This document shows positions 23,726-37,508 of a stretch of 64,000 nt of DNA, one piece after another. This DNA comes from Glandiceps talaboti. Lineage: Eukaryota; Hemichordata; Enteropneusta; Spengelidae. The stretch spans positions 3,176,501 through 3,240,500 of the forward strand of contig NC_135561.1 in assembly GCF_964340395.1 (NCBI RefSeq), in the 5' to 3' direction. How positions within the stretch are numbered: position 1 is the first letter of the stretch; every line of letters starts with the position of its first letter. The position numbers and the translations under genes are program-made. The notes below the pieces were generated by a model, which saw only the letters and a program-made list of their open reading frames with translations, was not told the origin of the DNA and did no database searches.

Positions 23726-26700
23726 GCCTTACATACTTGGTCTTTGTCATTCGTGTATAGAAATAAATGTTGATAATACAAAGCCTTGTTTTGAGACGCC
23801 CAAGGTTCAGTACCTTTTATCTGCATGAATAACTAACTTTCATCTCAAATTGTTTTCTATCTTTCAGAGAAAAATGATGGACGAGATGAAAATAATAAAG
23901 CAGGTGTTAAAGTGATGATAAAACCAACAAATAAAGATGAAAACTTGTCAGATAAACTAACTAGAGTCAGCAGAACCCAGGACAAACTACCAACAAGTAC
24001 TGCAACAGTAGTGACTAGTCATACCACCAAACCAGCTGTAACCAGCACTGTATCCATGGTAACAACCAGTAAACCAACCACTACAAATATCAAAAATGGT
24101 ACATATTTTTAATAATTCAATATGCTAGGTCTTTGATTCATATGAACATTCCTTTTTCCCAAAAACACCTCCGGTATTATGCAACCTCAGTAATTTCCCA
24201 AGAGTCTTACAGCTAGACTAAACCTGACGAAGCATAGAGTAAAAAAATAGGGTTACCCTTATTGAATCTTTACGTTTTTTATCTTAATTATTTTATTCAG
24301 GTCAAGATCTACATCATTTGATTGGTAAAGTTGCCAAGACAGCTCATGATAAGTATATGCTGCTTGAAGAACGAGATAAAATACTAAGACAAAGTATGTA
24401 TACACAATATTTTAATAATTTGATAATATCATTGACTTTGTTAAAGACTTTGTTACCATTTCAAATATACAGGTGACAGAAGTGGTTTGAAGGAAACGTG
24501 AAGTAATGATTCGTACAAATGGTAAAAGTAATATTTAAAACAGACATTTCGTGTAAATCAACTCAAAATTTCTTGTCATAAATTAACCCACTGTCCTTTT
24601 GTTACATTTATGAACCTCAAAAACACTGATTCAAAGGTCACTTGATTTACAATAATTTGAATATATACACAACACAACCTAGAAAAAATACACAACTATT
24701 AAGACAAATCCGGTCATCCAGTTTATATAATCATACATGTATATGATATATACCCATATCTATGTCACTAGTTCTATGGTATGCGAAATATGAATCAAAA
24801 TGTTCCAAATCACCATTATTTTTTCCAGGTTTTTGATTAGACTCTCTTACAGCCCTCGGAGCTTCGCTTTACTAAAATTAAAGCTAAACGAATTATTTTG
24901 TATGTACTGATGCCAGCTAATTAACTGTACTCGAATATCCTTGTACTGTGCGCCCTCATTGACCATGATAGAGATAACCATTCGTTGACGTGTGACTGCA
25001 ACGCTCCGTGTTATCACTTGGGCTTCGCGAAAATATGGAGCGTCACAGTCACACGTCAACGAACATATATCTCTATGTGGTCGATGAGGGCGCACAGTAC
25101 AAGGTTGTTCGAGTACGATGGAGTACGTTATGTAGATGGTATAGGTACATACAAAATAATTCATTTAGCGTCAATTTTAGTAAAAGCAAAGCTCCGAGGA
25201 CTGTGAGAGAGTCTAGTTTTTGATATGTTATGCCCGAGGAGGTATAATTATGTTATTGCCAATATTGTTCTTCATTCAGCCAGAAAATACTCATGACTTA
25301 CGGGGTTGTCACTATTTGTCTAGTGACCTGTAGTGACAAGGCCTCCTTAGGTCTATTTTCATTGGCTCAATGAATACAAATATTGGGGAATCGAATGATA
25401 TGTAAAAAAAATTCTTCTTTATCAGATCGTAAAAAGACATCCGACAAATCATTCAAAGCTACAGTAGGAACTTGTCCTGATATGTGTAATGAGAAGGAAC
25501 GCTACATGAGACAAGACCAACGCAGATTGAGTTCATTTGAAATTATACCAGGCACAGACAACAAGGTAGAGTGAGACTTAAAATGAAAGTTGGCTATTAA
25601 GTATAGCTGAACACATTATAATTACTATTACCAAAAATTTCTACTCACAGAGTCAAAATATTTCTTGAAAGCGAATCACAAATTACACCCCTGACTATGC
25701 TAAGGGGATGTCAGCAAAAAGATTTTGACTCTGTGAGTAGAAATTTTCCTTACACTCTGTGAAGCCAGGGTCCATGAACATTCATTCTCACATTATAATT
25801 ACTGTTAGTTCTCCCTACAGTAAATTTCAGGAGGACTCAGATACTGGTAACAAACTCAACATGCCGGATTTTGTGGTTGTTTTCATACATTTTGTTTTTG
25901 AATAATTGTTTTTGCATATGAATATCATTATATCAAAGGGGCTGTCAGTTTAGAAGAGGACTTGCTGCCCTTGTTTCCTTGTTCAAAAGAAAACACTTAC
26001 ACTAATTCTTAAATTTGATGGCAATGACATTTGTTATAAGTGTACTTACTATAGCTTACTGTTTTAGTTCAACATTGCAGATACAATATACACAAATCTG
26101 AGGGAATAAAATGTTTCATGCATATAAAAGTTCTTTTCCATCTGTTAATTTCAGGCGGCTGGATATACAGATCCACAGGTTGATCATGTCAAAGCTGTCA
26201 AGGAGTACAGCAGATCTTCTGCAGATCAGGTAAATAAACAAACTGCAAATATAGAAGTCAGTGTATCTTTATATTCTTCAAATGGAAATTCATCTGTGTT
26301 GGTAAACCATAGTATTGAATTGTACTTTGTTCCAAACAATTTTCAAGCAAAATTTTCAAGTTTGTGCTTGTAACAAAAGTTCAATTCAATACAGTGTCTT
26401 TCCATTGTTTAATATTGGTATGGTCATTTCTATGTACTGAAAACAAATGAAGCATAAGACTCTTAGAAACAGTATCCCATCATTCATTGTTTCTTGCAAT
26501 GTGATAATCATCTATTGGCATAACTGAACAGAAAACATTGTAATTAGAGGGTGCTGTCAAAAGGATGTGCTGGTATGCTAGATCTGACAGCACCCCAGCG
26601 GTGGAGCTCAATGGCATGTGCATTGCTTTCGCTAACAGCTTTGTCAAATCCAGGTTCAAAATCAGATGTAGCCACCAAAATCTGATCAGTTAGTCATAAT

Positions 26701-29700
26701 GTAGGCAATCTTTCTACTAAATTTCTTCAAAAGTAATCTATAGATTTAGTGAATATCATGCAAACAAACAAACAATGAGACTGACAAACAGGTGACAACA
26801 GAACCTCTGACTAACCCCGTTGATAGAGGTTAAGAAAGACTAATCAATAAAGCAACAGAAATGTTGTATTTATGAATAATCACTATAAAATGAAGTGATA
26901 GCTTATTTCAAACTTTATTCAACTGTATTCTTTATCATCTCCACCCAGTGTCTAACACTTGGACATGATATCATTTCCATCCAGTATTTAACTGTCTGAC
27001 ATATCTTTCTTTTTCAAGGAAGCACCATTGTCTCATGAGCTTCGTCATGCATCAGTCTTGACCTTGACCATGAACTACTTATTACATCACATCATGGACC
27101 ATGGTGAAGGTCGATGGGCTGACTGGTATGATTTTGTGTGGAGTAGAACCAGGGGGATTAGAAAGGACATAACACAACAAAACTTAACAGATATAACAGC
27201 AGTTGGACTCATAGAGAAATGTGCAAGGTAAAGATTACTGTTTTACGAGAAAATGATAATAATAATAATCTTGATTTTATATAGCGCTTTCCCACTCTGT
27301 GCTCAAAGTGCTTTACAATTATTAACCCTGACATGGATCTATAGCAGCACAGTAGCCCTTTATACTTCATCAACTCCCTGGGAAGCATACAATCCACTGC
27401 AGCCTTTATAAGCGCATAGGATTAAAACATTCACATTGCAACCTCTATCCTACCAGGTCCTCAATTATACAGCTGGGTTGACTTAGGCACAGTCGTGGCC
27501 TGGTTCAAATCTTGCCCAAGGACTTTAGTCACTCACAAATGACAGTGATGGGGCTCGAACGTGCAACCTGTAGATTCCAAGCCAGCCACTCTTAACTATT
27601 CACCATCATGACTACACAACCTGCAACCTGCAGATTCCAAGCCGGCCATTCTAACCATTCAACCATCATGACTCCACATGAAAATGTATGACTTCCGTGC
27701 TTTCTTACTTAGACATGGTAATGTAAATACAGTCTGGCATATACTGAGAGGGAAAGGAGGATTTTTGGATTTCACTTTTGTGGTGCTAGGCTATTTTTTA
27801 TAAGCATTTTGAGTTAAAAACATACATGAATGATTGTAATAAAATTAATGTAATACTATGTATGATTACCTAAAAGTGTTGCTAACTTGTGTTTTAATTA
27901 AATTACAATCATTATCATGCACAAACAGATTATGAAATTATTCTGCCCCCCCCCCCCAACCCTATTTTGAACTAGATCCCCAAAAATTTGATGGGGGGGG
28001 GGGGGGGGGGGAGACGATGCCCCTGTGTCCTGAAAACCTGGAGAAAACACTGTACAAGGAAACAAACATCTTATTTTTTTGTACCTACAGATTTCATATC
28101 TATTGTTCACATCGTCTCTGTGAGGAAGAGATGGGGGTCTTCAGTCCCAAGATAAACAATGAGAATCTCACAAAGTGTCTACAAAGTTTAGAGCATTTCT
28201 ACTATGATCTCAACAATGAAAATATTCACTGCCCCAATGAAGCCGAGTTCAGAACATATGATATCCTACTCAAACTAAATGAAGGAGATATTTTAAGGTA
28301 GGTACAATGTATTGCTAACCTAACAAACCTCCACTGCCATGCATAAATTAAAACTAAATGAAGGAGATATTTTAAGGTAGGTACAATGTATTGCTAACCT
28401 AATGAACCTCCACTGCCATGCATAAATTAAAACTAAATAAAGGAGATATTTTATGGTAAGTACAATATATTGCTAACCTAACAAACCTCCACTGTCATGC
28501 ATAAATTAAAACTAAATGAAGGAGATATTTTAAGGTAAGTACAATATATTGCTAACCTAACAAACCTCCACTGTCATGCATAAATTAAAACTAAATGAAG
28601 GAGATATTTTATGGTAAGTACAATATATTGCTAACCTAACGAACCTCCACTGTCATGCATAAATTAAAACTATATAAGGAAGATATTTTAAGGTAAGTAC
28701 GATGTATTGCTAACCTAACGAACCTCCACTGCCATGCATAAATTAAAACTAAATGAAGGAGATATTTTAAGGTAAGTACAATGTATTTCTAACCTAACGA
28801 ACCTCCACTGTCATGCATAAATTAAAACTATATAAGGAAGATATTTTAAGGTAAGTAGAATGTATTGCTAACCTAACAAACCTCCACTGTCATGCATAAA
28901 TTAAAACTAAATAAAGAAGATATTTTTAAAGGTCCGAATCGAAAAAGGATTCAAATTTAGACGTTAAAAACAGTTTTCTAGCAGAGCAGCTGTGGAAAAA
29001 GTTTGTCCAGAACTAAAGAATAATCATATTATGGCTCCACTGATAATTGTAATTGTAATTGTAATTGTAATTTATTTACCCATCACAAAAAAAATAATAC
29101 ATAACAATTGAAAGCATATAATACACAATGTGTGCATAATTGTATCAGAGCGGGCGAGAGGCTAGAAAATAGTTTCTATAACTAATCTAGATAAGATGAC
29201 ACTAATGCAAGAACCTGGGATTGAAACCCTGGCCTTTAAGTTTGGATTGCTAATTTCAAGAGATACCATTACTACAGTCAGATGACTAGTAAACAATGGA
29301 CACAGTGTAAGTTTAGTCAAAGGACTATCCTGTTAACAAACAGACAAACTAACTGATGAATTTTAATGTCCCTTTTCTTGAACTGAGACACAACAGTCAT
29401 AGTTGGTGATACCCAATACCCTGTATGTAACTTACTTCTATCCCAGTTACCTACATACCTTCCTTCCTTCCTTCCTTCATTTATTCATTCATTCCAGACT
29501 TCCTTCCCTACTTCCCTCCTTTTGACACTAATGTCAATGAGATTAATTCTCTCTCTACCAGGAGGATATATGGATATACATAAATAACTGCAAGTTGAAC
29601 AAAACAATTGAAAATGGAAGGAACCCGTGAAAGTAATAATATGAACAATACACACATTTCTACCCTGTTCGGAATGTTTTGTTTACATTGAGAATATTTT

Positions 29701-30040
29701 AAAGACTTTAGTGAAATCTTAATGTTAATTTCACATCACTATAAGTTTTGTTTATATATATTTTTCTTAGGAAAATTCAACTTTACCGTGATGAGGTTAG
29801 AGAATCCCAATCAGTGAAGCAGGCAATAGAGGCTTTCTATGCTGTCAATAGTAATAACTTTGTCAGATTCTTTAAAGTAGTCAGGTAAGTTACTTTTCAG
29901 TATCCATGTGTGTCTGTGTATGTGTCTGTCTCTGTGCCTGTCTCTGTCTGTCTGTATCTGTATCTGTGTCTGTATATGTGTCTGTCTGTGCGTGGTGTAT
30001 CTGTGTGTCTGTATACATATATGTATGTATCCATGTACAG

Positions 30041-30080
<40 letters not shown>

Positions 30081-33000
30081 AGTTTTAGTGTACAGTTTAT
30101 AATATGCACATACATACATACATACATACATACATACATACATACATACATACATACATAAATTTAGAAATGCATTATGTACAAGCTGTGTGTGAGAATA
30201 TTTGCAAAATTGAAATGCATGTTTTTTTTACTCTGTACACAATTTCTTAGAATTGTTCTTAATACGTGATCATTATCTTGTATTACAGGAAGACCACATA
30301 CATGAATGCTTGCATAATGCATCGTTATTTCACCCAAGTCAGAAGCCGTGCATTAAGAATTATGAATCGTGCATATAATGTATCATCCCATCCCACTGTC
30401 TATCCACTCAGTGACCTCATACGACAGCTAGCCTTTGAAGATACTCGGGAGGTAATGAACAAATATTTAGCTGGTATTCATTCCTAGGTACCAAGTATTT
30501 AGCTGGTAACCCTATATAACAAGTATTTAGCTAGTACATCCTAAGTAATAAGTGTTTAGCTGCTATACCCTGAGTAACACGTATATAGCTGGTACCCCTA
30601 AGCAACAAGTATTTACATTCATAACATTGTTATCATTTAGTGATGATGTTGATTATTACATTAATAGTATTTATGATATTTATATGTCATTAAGTGGAAA
30701 ATAATTATATGAAAGTACTATGACATCATTTCAAAACAACAACAAATCTCACATTGCATGATAAGCATGAGTAAAACATTTGGCAAATGTCCAAAACATT
30801 TAATCAAAATAAATTACAATTCTTACAAACATAGAATAAACAACTTCTATCATTGACATTAGAAGGTCAGTATTTGAGTCAAAAGTAACTGAATTGCAAA
30901 ATCTTGTTAAAATGTACCGCCTTGATTTTTAGAGAGAGTGATCAGAGTGATCACAGCGATCAGAAGGGAGCACAACAGAAAATGTGACCGACCAGCACTT
31001 CTTGTCTGGGGAGAATCCTGACTTACATACATAATAATGTTTGTTTGTTTGTGTGTTTGTTACTATAGGCAACAGATTTCTGTAGTAAACATGGACTGAC
31101 AGTTGGTGAAGATACAGTACATTTTGACCGGGCTGCTTTTATTCAACCAGAGGACACAATAACAGCTGCTAGATCACTGTCTATAATTGAAACGAAAAAT
31201 GTCACAAGTGTAGCTGAAGTAAGTTATGCTGTAAAATATAATTTGAGAGATTACATGTAATCATGATTACAGCAACTGCAGTGTTTATTTTACAACACCA
31301 GTATGTAGGTTTAATATTGTTTATTTTCTCTCTCTTAGGTTGTCAATGGTGGAGCCCTGCTTCCCTTACAACTGCATACACCAATATCTAGTTTTGACAA
31401 CTTTGACCGATATGTCGGTGACTCTTCAATAACCTTACCTGGTAGGTATATTATCTTGTCAAGGCAAAACTGTGTTTTTTGTAGCCTCTTTACACCGTGT
31501 ACAATGTATTTGAAACCAAAAATGAGATAATGTAGAAAACATACCTTTTTTTTCCTATTTGGGAAATGAACCCATGAACAGATCATCTGACTTGTAAAAG
31601 GCTTTACAATATGATTGAAGCAAACTGTGTAAGATAGAATGCCTATTAGAGTGACACTTAGGGAAGTGTTGATTCACCTCATTACTAACGAACTCTAAAT
31701 CTAGACACCTTTATAATTCTGTTATTGTATATTTCAATTCCTTGTTATAGCATTGCCACCTAAAAATGGTGCTGGTGACTCCATTGATAAACCAGTGACA
31801 ACTGTACCCATACCTACACCAACCAACCCACCAGCCCCAGCCCCAGCCCCTGCCCCTGCTCCAGAACCAACCCCTACTCCAACAGTGGTTTATCCCAATG
31901 AGGTAAGTATTATTTCAGCAATAATAATAATAATAACCGCCAACCCAGATGGTTTGACCAGATGTTGACATTCACAATCATGAGTCAACATGAGCATCTG
32001 TTTTTGAAATTTAATAAAGTATGTTCTAGCTGCAATTACACTAAGGGGTCAGATATTCCTCATTCAGGTTGTACAAAACAATTCAAGATTATCTAATAAT
32101 CACTGTCCAACTGTGTATAACCGATGCCCCATATGGCTGTAGTGTGGGTTTTAAGCTGCACATCACTGGCTGAGTTTGACTAAATTAACCAATATGCAAG
32201 AAGAATGTCATTCAGTGTGACCCTACAGCTTTGATTTTCTACTACAATAACACCAAAACTCAAGATGCTTATTATCTGATATTGCTCAGTGGTATCCATA
32301 GTAACAAGTATCATAAGTTATTTGGACTAATAAAGATCATAACCATAAAATGTTGTGCAGTCAGAGTTGAATGTGAATCAAAACAAATTATCCTCACAAA
32401 CAAAATGTACATAATTATACAAGATCTATCTTGATCAACATGAACTTAAACTTTTGAAACACTACACACAAGTGAAAGCAAAGCTGAAACGTTTGTCCAT
32501 ACCTGTAGACATGTTCCACCAGTCTGATTTTCAGCAGTGGTGAGCGGCTTCAGTTTTGCTTTCACTAAATATCAATTGTGTTGTGCTGTGTTGTGTTGTG
32601 TCATGTTATGTTGTGTTGTGTTGTGTCGTGTTGTGTTGTGCTGTGCTGTGCTGCGTTGCGTTGTGTCGTGTCATGTCGTGTTGTGTCGTGTCGTGTTGTG
32701 TTGTGTTGTGTTGTGTTGTGTTGTGTTTCAAAAGTTTAAGTTCCATGTTGATACAATAACCAAAACTGATAAGCTTGCATGACTATATATCTTGATATCG
32801 TTCTTCAGGTTATCAAAGATATCGCTAGGGATCTATTCTTGGAGGTTATTAATGAACATGTTATGCAAATCAGCCAGACAGTTGTAACCATGGCACAATC
32901 ATTTGTTGCTGCATCCAATATTGCTATGGAAACCATCATAGATGATGTGAGTGTTTCCATGGTAAAAGAGATTGCAGAAGATGTCATAACAACAGAGACC

Positions 33001-34878
33001 CAGAAGAAAGAAGATGAAAGGTATTCCTGTCTATTGTTCACCTATCTACTGTTGTTTACTCTACGTGGACTCAGTCAGAAACTTTTTTTGATTTATTTTA
33101 TGACATAGTTAGCCAGTAGTCTAGAAACTCAAGATCTCACTTCACCCTGTCTAGTGCAATGAGAAATAACAAACCAAAAGTTGTTAATGTAAATGAGTGA
33201 ATCTATCCCCAACTGTTAGAATGATGTAAACAATATATAAATAGCATCCTGAATATTTGAACATTATAAAACTGCCCCAATGAACATTAACGTATTATTG
33301 GGTAGAATTCTGTGACTGATTAGTAAAGACATGATGTGAATGACTGGTGGTGGTGGTGGTGGTGGTGGGGGGGGGGGGGGGGGGGGAGGGGTTGCAAGTG
33401 ATATTTCATTTCAGCTCCTCATTGAGCTAGACCTGAAAAGAGATTTGAAGTCGCGGATAGCCTCTAGACTAGTTAGCCAGCTGATTAAAAAACATGTAAA
33501 ATTCCATTTATTAAGTCATAGTTATGGTAATTTCTTCCCCAAAGGTACAGTTCTAGAATTGGCTTGATTTTTAGCTTAAGGGCCGTAATTCATTCCCAGG
33601 TTCTTGTATTAGTGTTATCTTATCAGTGGAATCATATGGATTACATAGGATTATTCTTTTGTTTTGGACTAACTATTTCTATAGCTCTACCAGACAACTG
33701 TATTCCACACCTAGATTTATCTCTTCTGAAGAGTAATTGAAAGTTATAAGAGACTGCAATAAAACTCAGCTGTTATCACAAAGAATAATTCTATCCTATA
33801 ATTTGTACTTGTACAGGAAAGCTGCAGAGATGGCTGCTGAATTACATGCCAGCAAACAACGAGCACTTCAAGAAATCTGTCAAGATCTCGTAGAAGATGT
33901 CGTAATTGATGAATGTGATGACATCGCTAGTATGCAAATGAGGTAAGGTACTGTCTCACGTTGTTGCTTCTGTTGAAACTAATGCATTCATGTGAAGGGG
34001 AAATGTGGTGCACGTGAGGGACTATCTCACATTGTCACTTTATTGAAAACAAATGCATTTAGGTGGGAGGGGGAGGGGCACTTTCAGTGCTCTTTGTCTC
34101 TTTCTTCAAAGTAAATTCATTTGTTTAAAGAGAAGATTTTTTTTCAGTACACAACAAAGACTTAGCTTGGTCACAGCTGCCTACCCTACGCTACTCACTT
34201 CAGTTTCCAAACTGTATAGAGCATACATTGAAGTGCATCTAGGCATTAGACATTAACATCTAAGAGCAGAGAATATAGTTATGTGTAAGCCTTCTTACCA
34301 CTAAATGATTGTATTATCAGAGAGGTGAGATCAACACTAAAAGAAGAGAGTGTAAGTCGATGTAGTGGTACATTAACAGATGAAATAGTGACTACTTGTG
34401 TGGATAAAGAATGTCGACATATTGCTAGGGAAGTTATCAGAGAAGAAGAAAACTTGCGAGATGAAAAATTAGATGACATAGAAAGACTTGTACACTTACT
34501 GATTACTGCAAGATTTTTTAAAAGGTGAGTATCAGTTTTACATTGTGCTTCAAGGTACACTTTTACTTTTGAATTCATTAAAGTTATCACAGCAAGAATA
34601 CATACTGTCCAAAGTTATTTATTTGGCTGTCAGTAATAACATAGAAGGATATACTGACCATATATAAATATGAAAGCATGGCAAGGATTCAAGCTGTCTA
34701 GCTTATCTCACCATACACAGACAAACATATTGACATATGCATACACATATACAAATATATATATATATATATCCAAATACTTTAAAACAGTGATACCTGT
34801 TTTGCTGCCATAATACTTTGTCAGACTTTTTCTTATCAGTTTACATATCACCTTTCCCAAATAGCAGTTGACACAGGC

Positions 34879-34925
<47 letters not shown>

Positions 34926-36739
34926 TAAACGCAGGAGATATGTTTTAAAGTTATCTTTCCACTGTATGTTGTTGTTCATTTCTTAGATGGAGCAATGAAT
35001 TCATTGGCCGACAAAGACTAAAGAGATCAATGTTTACCTTCCCATCCGCACCTTTAATTCTCACATCACAGGAACAAGTTGACAAGTTGTCTCCATGGCA
35101 ACAGTCAAGAGCACGCCCAACATTCAACACAAGTTTACCCTTGACTAAAAGAGCAAGGTTATCAACAGAATCTCCTGTAAGGTAAATAATTCTAACTATA
35201 GGTAAAACTAAACTTAACAACAATATTATTTCATTTGTGGATAGCGTAGAATCCAGTTGTGTGGATATTTGGTCACCCTTTTCCCGCATTTCAGTAGTGG
35301 CTGTTTATTTTAACGAAGTTTCTGCCAGAAATAAGTTGCAAATTTGTATTTAATAGGTTTTAATTTTTTCCCACTATGAGATGATGGCATTATTGTCACT
35401 ATGTGATTAGAACCAACTAGGAGAGTTTTACTGTACAATGTAAACATATAATTGCCATATGAGGTCATTGCAGTGTAGAATTGTAATCTAATTTTTAGGT
35501 AAAACGTGTCATGTTACCACAAGAGGGCAATGTATACTACCATTATTTCCATCCCCTCATCCCTGTATACGATTCAATAACGTAGACTTGTCATATGACT
35601 GCCATAGAGGGTGCTGTATACTACCAGTATTTCCATCCCCTCATCCCTGTATACGATTCAATGAAGTAGACTTGTCATATGACTGCCATAGAGGGTGCTG
35701 TATACTACCAGTATTTCCATCCCCTCATCCCTGTATACGATTCAATGGCGTAGACTTGTCATATGACTGCCATAGAGGGCACTGTATACTACCAGTATTT
35801 GAACCCCCTCATCCCTGTATACGATTCAATGACGTAGACTTGTCATATGACTGCCATAGAGGGTGCTGTATACTACCATTATTTGCATCCCCTCATCCCT
35901 GTATACGATTCAATGACGTAGACTTGTCATATGACTGCCATAGAGGGCGCTGTATACTACCAGTATTTGCATCTCCTCATCCCTGTATACGATTCAATGA
36001 CGTAGACTTGTCATATGACTGCCATAGAGGGCACTGTATACTACCAGTATTTGCATCCCCTCATCCCTGTATACGATTCAATGACATAGACTTGTCATAT
36101 GACTGCCATAGAGGGAGCTGTATACTACCAGTATTTGCATCCCCTGATCCCTGTATAGGATTCAATGAGAGACTTGTCATATGATTGCCATAGAGGGCGC
36201 TATATACTACCAGTATTTGCATCCCCTCATCCCTATTAAGTGATAATAACAGATGAAGAAGGCTGAGTTATATAGCTGTAATATACTAAGTAAATTAGTA
36301 TTTTCTCTCCATCTATGACAGCATTGAAAGTGGTAGAGTATGGTCATCCCATAGAATATTATTACATAATTACATCACAATGATGAAGGAGAAGCAGTCA
36401 TGGCAACCATTAAATCTCCCACATCTTCTGGTAGAAGAACTACATCATCAGCCTGGTTACCATAGCAACAAAATGCCACAACATCATTTGTGGAAGATAG
36501 TTTTATCACTTCCGGAGTACGCCAATGGTCAAGATAAAGATGTAACTGTAGAATGGATAGAAGCTAAGTTAACTAGAGGTAAACCAACAGAACTAGAAAA
36601 TAAGAAAGTAAGTTACAAATTAAAATTCTTTTGTTGATTAGATAATGATGTGTGTACGTGTTTATGTGTTTATATGTGTATGTATGTATGTGTGTTGTGT
36701 TTTTGTGTATGTATGTATGTCTATATACATGTATGTATG

Positions 36740-36770
<31 letters not shown>

Positions 36771-36784
36771 TATGTATATGTATG

Positions 36785-36816
<32 letters not shown>

Positions 36817-37362
36817 TGTATGTATGTATGTATGTATGTATGTATGTATGTATATATGGATGTATGAATGTATGTGTGTATGTGTGTGCATGCATGCATG
36901 TATGTATGTATGTATGTATGTATGTATGTATGTATGTATGTATGTATGTGTGTGTGAAGTTTCGTAGTTTCTTTTTGTGGGACTGTGGTACTCAACATTC
37001 CCTATAAACACTGGATAAATGAATGAAGTTTATCCTGTTTTCCTTGAACTATTTTCAGGTGAGAACACTGAGTTTATACAGCAGTCAAGTTGATAGGATA
37101 GAAGACAGACATGTTAGTATATGTACAAAGGTTAGTATTGTCATTATAAGTCTATGTTCCAATATCAACTCCTCACATTAGTGTTATCTTATCAGTGTAG
37201 GGTTATTCTTTTGTTCTGGACCAACTTTTTCTATAGGACTGTCATATAACTGTATTTTACGCCTTAATTTTAATGCTGTTCCAAGCTGGGCCTTTAAAAG
37301 TAGGATGTGCTGTGCTGTGTGGGATGGGAGGGGGGAATGGATGTGTGTGGGGCTAAGGCTGA

Positions 37363-37405
<43 letters not shown>

Positions 37406-37465
37406 TATGAGATTGGGGTATATATTTTTGTGTCTATGCATAATAATGTAAATATATTTGTGAAA

Positions 37466-37508
<43 letters not shown>

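Noticed and set aside
24847-25223. Overlapping frames on both strands ([11 protein letters not shown]..., [13 protein letters not shown]...)
   Set aside because: Both derive from the palindromic MULE-like MITE; similar peptides on opposite strands are expected from inverted arms.
26590-26690. Possible tRNA gene
   Set aside because: A- and B-box-like words are present, but the acceptor and anticodon arms do not pair; a SINE head is more likely.
35588-36184. 198-aa open frame with 28-residue repeats ([15 protein letters not shown]...)
   Set aside because: It is the translation of an 84-bp intronic satellite whose period is a multiple of three; there is no start, splice or family support.
36573-37011. 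Long Tyr/Ile/His and Cys/Met/Val frames
   Set aside because: Translation of an ATGT/ATAC microsatellite in an MCM3AP intron. Only 36573-36607 overlaps a real exon, on the other strand.
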